A program made the position numbers and the translations under genes. Of a DNA stretch of 64,000 nt, positions 61,788-64,000 are shown one piece after another. The notes beneath the pieces were generated by a model that was not told the origin of the DNA, ran no database searches, and worked only from the letters and a program-made list of their open reading frames with translations. How positions within the stretch are numbered: position 1 is the stretch's first letter; every line of letters starts with the position of its first letter. This DNA is from Streptomyces violascens (GTDB lineage: Bacteria; Actinomycetota; Actinomycetes; Streptomycetales; Streptomycetaceae). The DNA lies in NCBI RefSeq assembly GCF_014649955.1, contig NZ_BMUA01000007.1, positions 1 to 64,000 of the forward strand, read 5' to 3'.

Positions 61788-63109
61788 TGCGTACGACTCA
61801 GATCTTCGCGGCGTCCACGTTGTACGGGGTGGCCACGCTGGCCGCCGCGATCGACAGCGGGTGCTTCCCCCCGGCGGACCGGCGGCTGCTGCTGATCAGC
61901 AACAACGCGCCCGCGCCGGAGATCTCGCCCGCGCTCGACACCATGCCGGGCTTCGCGCAGCTGCGCGGCCGCTTCGACGGGGTGCTCTCCTGGAACGACA
62001 CGATCGCCCCGTTCCACCCGGGCGGCTGGTCCCCTCGCCCGGACGATGTCCCGTTGTGGGAACGCCAGTTGAGGGTCCTGTGGAACCTGTCGGACGACCG
62101 GATCGAGCTCGCCCTGGAGTCCATCCAGGTGAACCCGGCCCAGGCGGTGGCCCAGATCTTCCCCGACGCACCGCTGACGGTGTACGCGGACGGCCTGATG
62201 ACGTACGGCCCGACCCGCAACAAGCTCGACCCGCTGATCGGCACGCGCGTACGACGCGTACTCCACCTGGACCTGGTCCCGGACCTCACCCCGCTGCTGC
62301 TCGGGGAGTTCGGGGTGCCGAGCGAGACGGTACCGACGGCGGCGTTCGTGAAGACGGTGGGTGAACTCGCGGCGGCCGAGGCCGAGTTCGGGCCGGACTC
62401 GGACGGTTCCGAACCCGTGGCGCTGCTCCTCGGCCAGTATCTGTCCGCCCTTTCCATACTCACTCCCGCGCAGGAGGAGGAGCTCCATCTGCGGATGCTG
62501 CGGGGGGCGGCGGCGCGGGGGCACGGCCGGATCGTCTTCAAGCCGCATCCTTCGGCGCCGCCGGCGTGGTCGCGCGAGCTGGCCCGCGAGGCGGAGTCGC
62601 TCGGCGTCCAACTCACCGTCCTTGAGCGCCCGTTGCTGGCCGAGGTGCTGTACGAGCGGCTCTCCCCCGCACTGGTGGTGGGCTGCTTCTCCACAGCCCT
62701 GCTCACGGCATCGACGTTCTACGGCATCCCGGTCGCGCGGGTCGGCACGGAGCTGCTGCTCGACCGGCTCGCCCCCTACCAGAACAGCAACCGGGTGCCG
62801 GTGACCATCGCGGACGCGCTGCTCCCGCCGCTGGAGCCGGGCCCGGCGCCCGAGGTGGACCTGGCGGGGCTGCTCCCTGCCGTGGGGTACGCGATGCAGC
62901 CGGAACTCCGGCCGGACCTGCGGGATGCGGCCGAGCGGTACCTCGCGGGGTCCCTGGACGCGCACACCTGGCGGTACTTCAAGCGCCGCCGCTTGACGGC
63001 GCTCGGCCTGCCGGGGGCGATCCCGTCCCAACTGGGCTTCATCCCGCGCAACGCGACGGTGCGGCGGGTGGCTCGGCGGGTGCGGGGGGTTGTGCGGAGG
63101 GGGGCGTAG
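61787..63109 (+). CDS. Alpha-2,8-polysialyltransferase family protein (PF07388 type)
   Basis: The 440-aa protein starts RTTQIFAASTLYGVATLAAA and carries the family motifs: YADGLMTYGPTRNKL, the HP motif in VFKPHPSAPP, and GCFSTALLTASTFYGIPVAR with QNSNRVPVT. In polysialyltransferases the HP and S/T motifs bind the CMP-sugar. It is the likely polymerase or capping transferase for a polymer of the NeuB product. A basic tail (RRVARRVRGVVRR) suggests membrane contact. It overlaps the GT2 gene by 1 nt. Confidence 0.85.
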   Translation: MRTTQIFAASTLYGVATLAAAIDSGCFPPADRRLLLISNNAPAPEISPALDTMPGFAQLRGRFDGVLSWNDTIAPFHPGGWSPRPDDVPLWERQLRVLWNLSDDRIELALESIQVNPAQAVAQIFPDAPLTVYADGLMTYGPTRNKLDPLIGTRVRRVLHLDLVPDLTPLLLGEFGVPSETVPTAAFVKTVGELAAAEAEFGPDSDGSEPVALLLGQYLSALSILTPAQEEELHLRMLRGAAARGHGRIVFKPHPSAPPAWSRELAREAESLGVQLTVLERPLLAEVLYERLSPALVVGCFSTALLTASTFYGIPVARVGTELLLDRLAPYQNSNRVPVTIADALLPPLEPGPAPEVDLAGLLPAVGYAMQPELRPDLRDAAERYLAGSLDAHTWRYFKRRRLTALGLPGAIPSQLGFIPRNATVRRVARRVRGVVRRGA

Positions 63110-63748
63110 GGGGGTCTCCCACCCCGCCCGTACGCGCGGGGTTGACCGACTCGGGCCTCCCGGGGGCTGCGCCCCGGACCCCCTGCGGGGACTTCGTCCC
63201 CTGCACCCCTCCCGGGGGCTCCCCCCCGGACCCCCGTTCGCGCCTTGAGGGCGCTCGTCCTCAAACGCCGGACAGGCCAGGAGTGGGCTGCTGCGGTCCG
63301 TGGTCGCCTGCGGGCTGGAGATGCCGGTGCCGGCCGAGGTCCGTACTGCCAGGGGCGCGGGGAACTGCGCGAGCAGCCACCCACGACCCGCAGCCGAACC
63401 ACCACCCACAGCGGGGGCGGTGGGGCCCGCCCCTCAGCGAAACGGCGTGGGCACCGGCCCGGCACCGGCGACAGGGCCTACGACAGGGGCCAGGCGGCAC
63501 GCCAAGTTCACCGGCCACGGGGCGAGCATCTCGCGCGAGAGCGCCATGGCCTCCGGCTTTTACTGGACGTTCCGTACGGATTTCCGAGACCCCCTCAAGG
63601 AGAATCGTCACACCGCCCCGATTGGCGACTCCCCGAAATCACACGAGGTGCCCCGCACAACACGCCCCCGACCCCGCCCACCACAAAAATTTAAATACCC
63701 GAACACCCCCAACGCCAACGCACAGCAAATTCACAGAATTGTGACGCG
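63110..63748. repeat. Gene-free region rich in dispersed repeats
   Basis: This 640-bp gap holds GC hairpins (63155-63235), a copy of the CGCCTTGAGGGCGCTCGTCC repeat (63235-63278) that matches 19298-19340, and a copy of the CAGGGGCGCGGGGAACTGCG repeat (63349-63392) that matches 7599-7642. From about 63640 the composition turns A-rich, which looks like a promoter or terminator flank. Open frames here are not supported as genes. Confidence 0.6.
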
Positions 63749-63802
63749 AAAAGGGGTGCGGGGCCTCCCCGAAGTTTCGGAGGGAAGCCCCGCACCCCTT
63801 TT
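63749..63802 (-). terminator. Strong terminator for the 40-aa peptide gene
   Basis: A 16-bp stem that begins AAAAGGGGTGCGGGGC (63749-63764) pairs with 63787-63802, ending in TTTT, and encloses a second small CTCCC/GGGAG hairpin. It lies 51 nt after the stop of the minus-strand peptide gene. Confidence 0.88.
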
Positions 63803-63852
63803 GGCGACCTCTTTAAGGAGGCCTCGCGAACTCTTTGCCCGGCCCGGCGGGA

Positions 63853-63975
63853 TCAGTGACGTTCGCAGACCTTGCGCGCCTTGTGCCAGGTCTTCGTCCA
63901 GTACCCGGGGTGGACCCTGCCGTGCCGGTCGCGCGTGGCCTTGTGCCAGGTTTTCGTCCAATACCCCTTGACCAC
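63853..63975 (-). CDS. 40-aa basic peptide built of a duplicated GYWTKTWHKA motif
   Basis: I do not recognise this gene. GTG 63975 has AAGGAG 9 nt upstream, and TGA ends at 63853. The product begins MVK and then has two copies of the decapeptide GYWTKTWHKA, separated by TRDRHGRVHP and followed by RKVCERH. It has four Trp, six His, seven Lys and six Arg, and one Cys near the end, so it is very basic and aromatic. The repeats are conserved at DNA level (about 31 bp with few changes). There is no signal peptide. Its own ribosome-binding site and strong terminator support a real gene. Confidence 0.65.
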   Translation of the reverse strand: MVKGYWTKTWHKATRDRHGRVHPGYWTKTWHKARKVCERH

Positions 63976-64000
63976 GTGGCACCTCTCCTTGCCAACGTGC

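Noticed and set aside
63142..63744. Plus-strand open frames in the right-hand intergenic region
   Set aside because: They run through dispersed repeats and hairpins shared with other gaps, and have no coding features.
1..64000. tRNA, rRNA, riboswitch or secondary-metabolite cluster
   Set aside because: I looked for cloverleaf-like sequences, cobalamin/thiamine-type leaders and PKS/NRPS motifs and saw none that hold up by eye; a covariance-model search would be needed to be certain about RNAs.

Overview
This is a 64-kb piece of a high-GC actinobacterial chromosome, almost certainly Streptomyces or a close relative. The evidence is the strong GC bias at third codon positions, many GTG starts, leaderless starts with a -10 hexamer 6-7 nt before the start codon, class E/F sortase biology, and the afsQ1/afsQ2/afsQ3/sigQ group. 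Gene content and order match what I recall of the SCO4880-SCO4935 core region of S. coelicolor. I see no secondary-metabolite cluster, prophage, CRISPR array, tRNA or rRNA. The only mobile DNA is the 3' end of an IS110-type element at the left edge.

Layout. 0-9.7 kb: IS110 remnant, a frameshifted AAA ATPase, a divergent alcohol dehydrogenase/MmyB-type regulator pair, an L,D-transpeptidase lipoprotein, a small LAxTG sortase substrate, histidine ammonia-lyase, a GGDEF protein and an enoyl-CoA hydratase. 9.7-20 kb: class III nucleotide cyclase, biotin ligase, and the acyl-CoA carboxylase set (pccB, epsilon subunit, accA2), with Maf, an SGNH hydrolase and small membrane proteins between them. 20-34.7 kb: DeoR- and TetR-type regulators, LpdA-like flavoprotein, purine nucleoside phosphorylase, phosphosugar mutase, a mannosyltransferase-like protein, class F sortase with a likely substrate, deoC, a full and a half aldehyde dehydrogenase, and a uridine-kinase-like protein. 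34.8-40.7 kb: sigQ and afsQ1-Q2-Q3, then small envelope proteins. 40.7-55.7 kb: adenosine deaminase, LysR/MFS divergent pair, ECF sigma factor, thymidine phosphorylase, cytidine deaminase, a nucleoside-type ABC importer with its BMP lipoprotein, and an M20 amidohydrolase. 55.9-63.1 kb: a nonulosonic-acid polymer cluster (NeuB, NeuA-HAD and four glycosyltransferase-like proteins). The right edge carries a 40-codon gene for a basic peptide made of a duplicated motif.

How the genes work together. The dominant theme is nucleoside uptake and breakdown. The BMP/ABC system would import nucleosides; Add and Cdd deaminate them; PNP and DeoA cleave them to (deoxy)ribose-1-phosphate; the mutase could give the 5-phosphate; DeoC splits deoxyribose-5-phosphate to glyceraldehyde-3-phosphate and acetaldehyde; the aldehyde dehydrogenase pair could oxidise the acetaldehyde. 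These genes lie in six transcription units spread over 31 kb, and every one has the palindrome CTACGCGCGTAG, or a one- or two-mismatch version, just upstream. In four of the six the palindrome abuts or overlaps a -10-like hexamer. This looks like a repressor regulon, and the DeoR-family protein at 20.1-21.0 kb is the best candidate regulator in the window.
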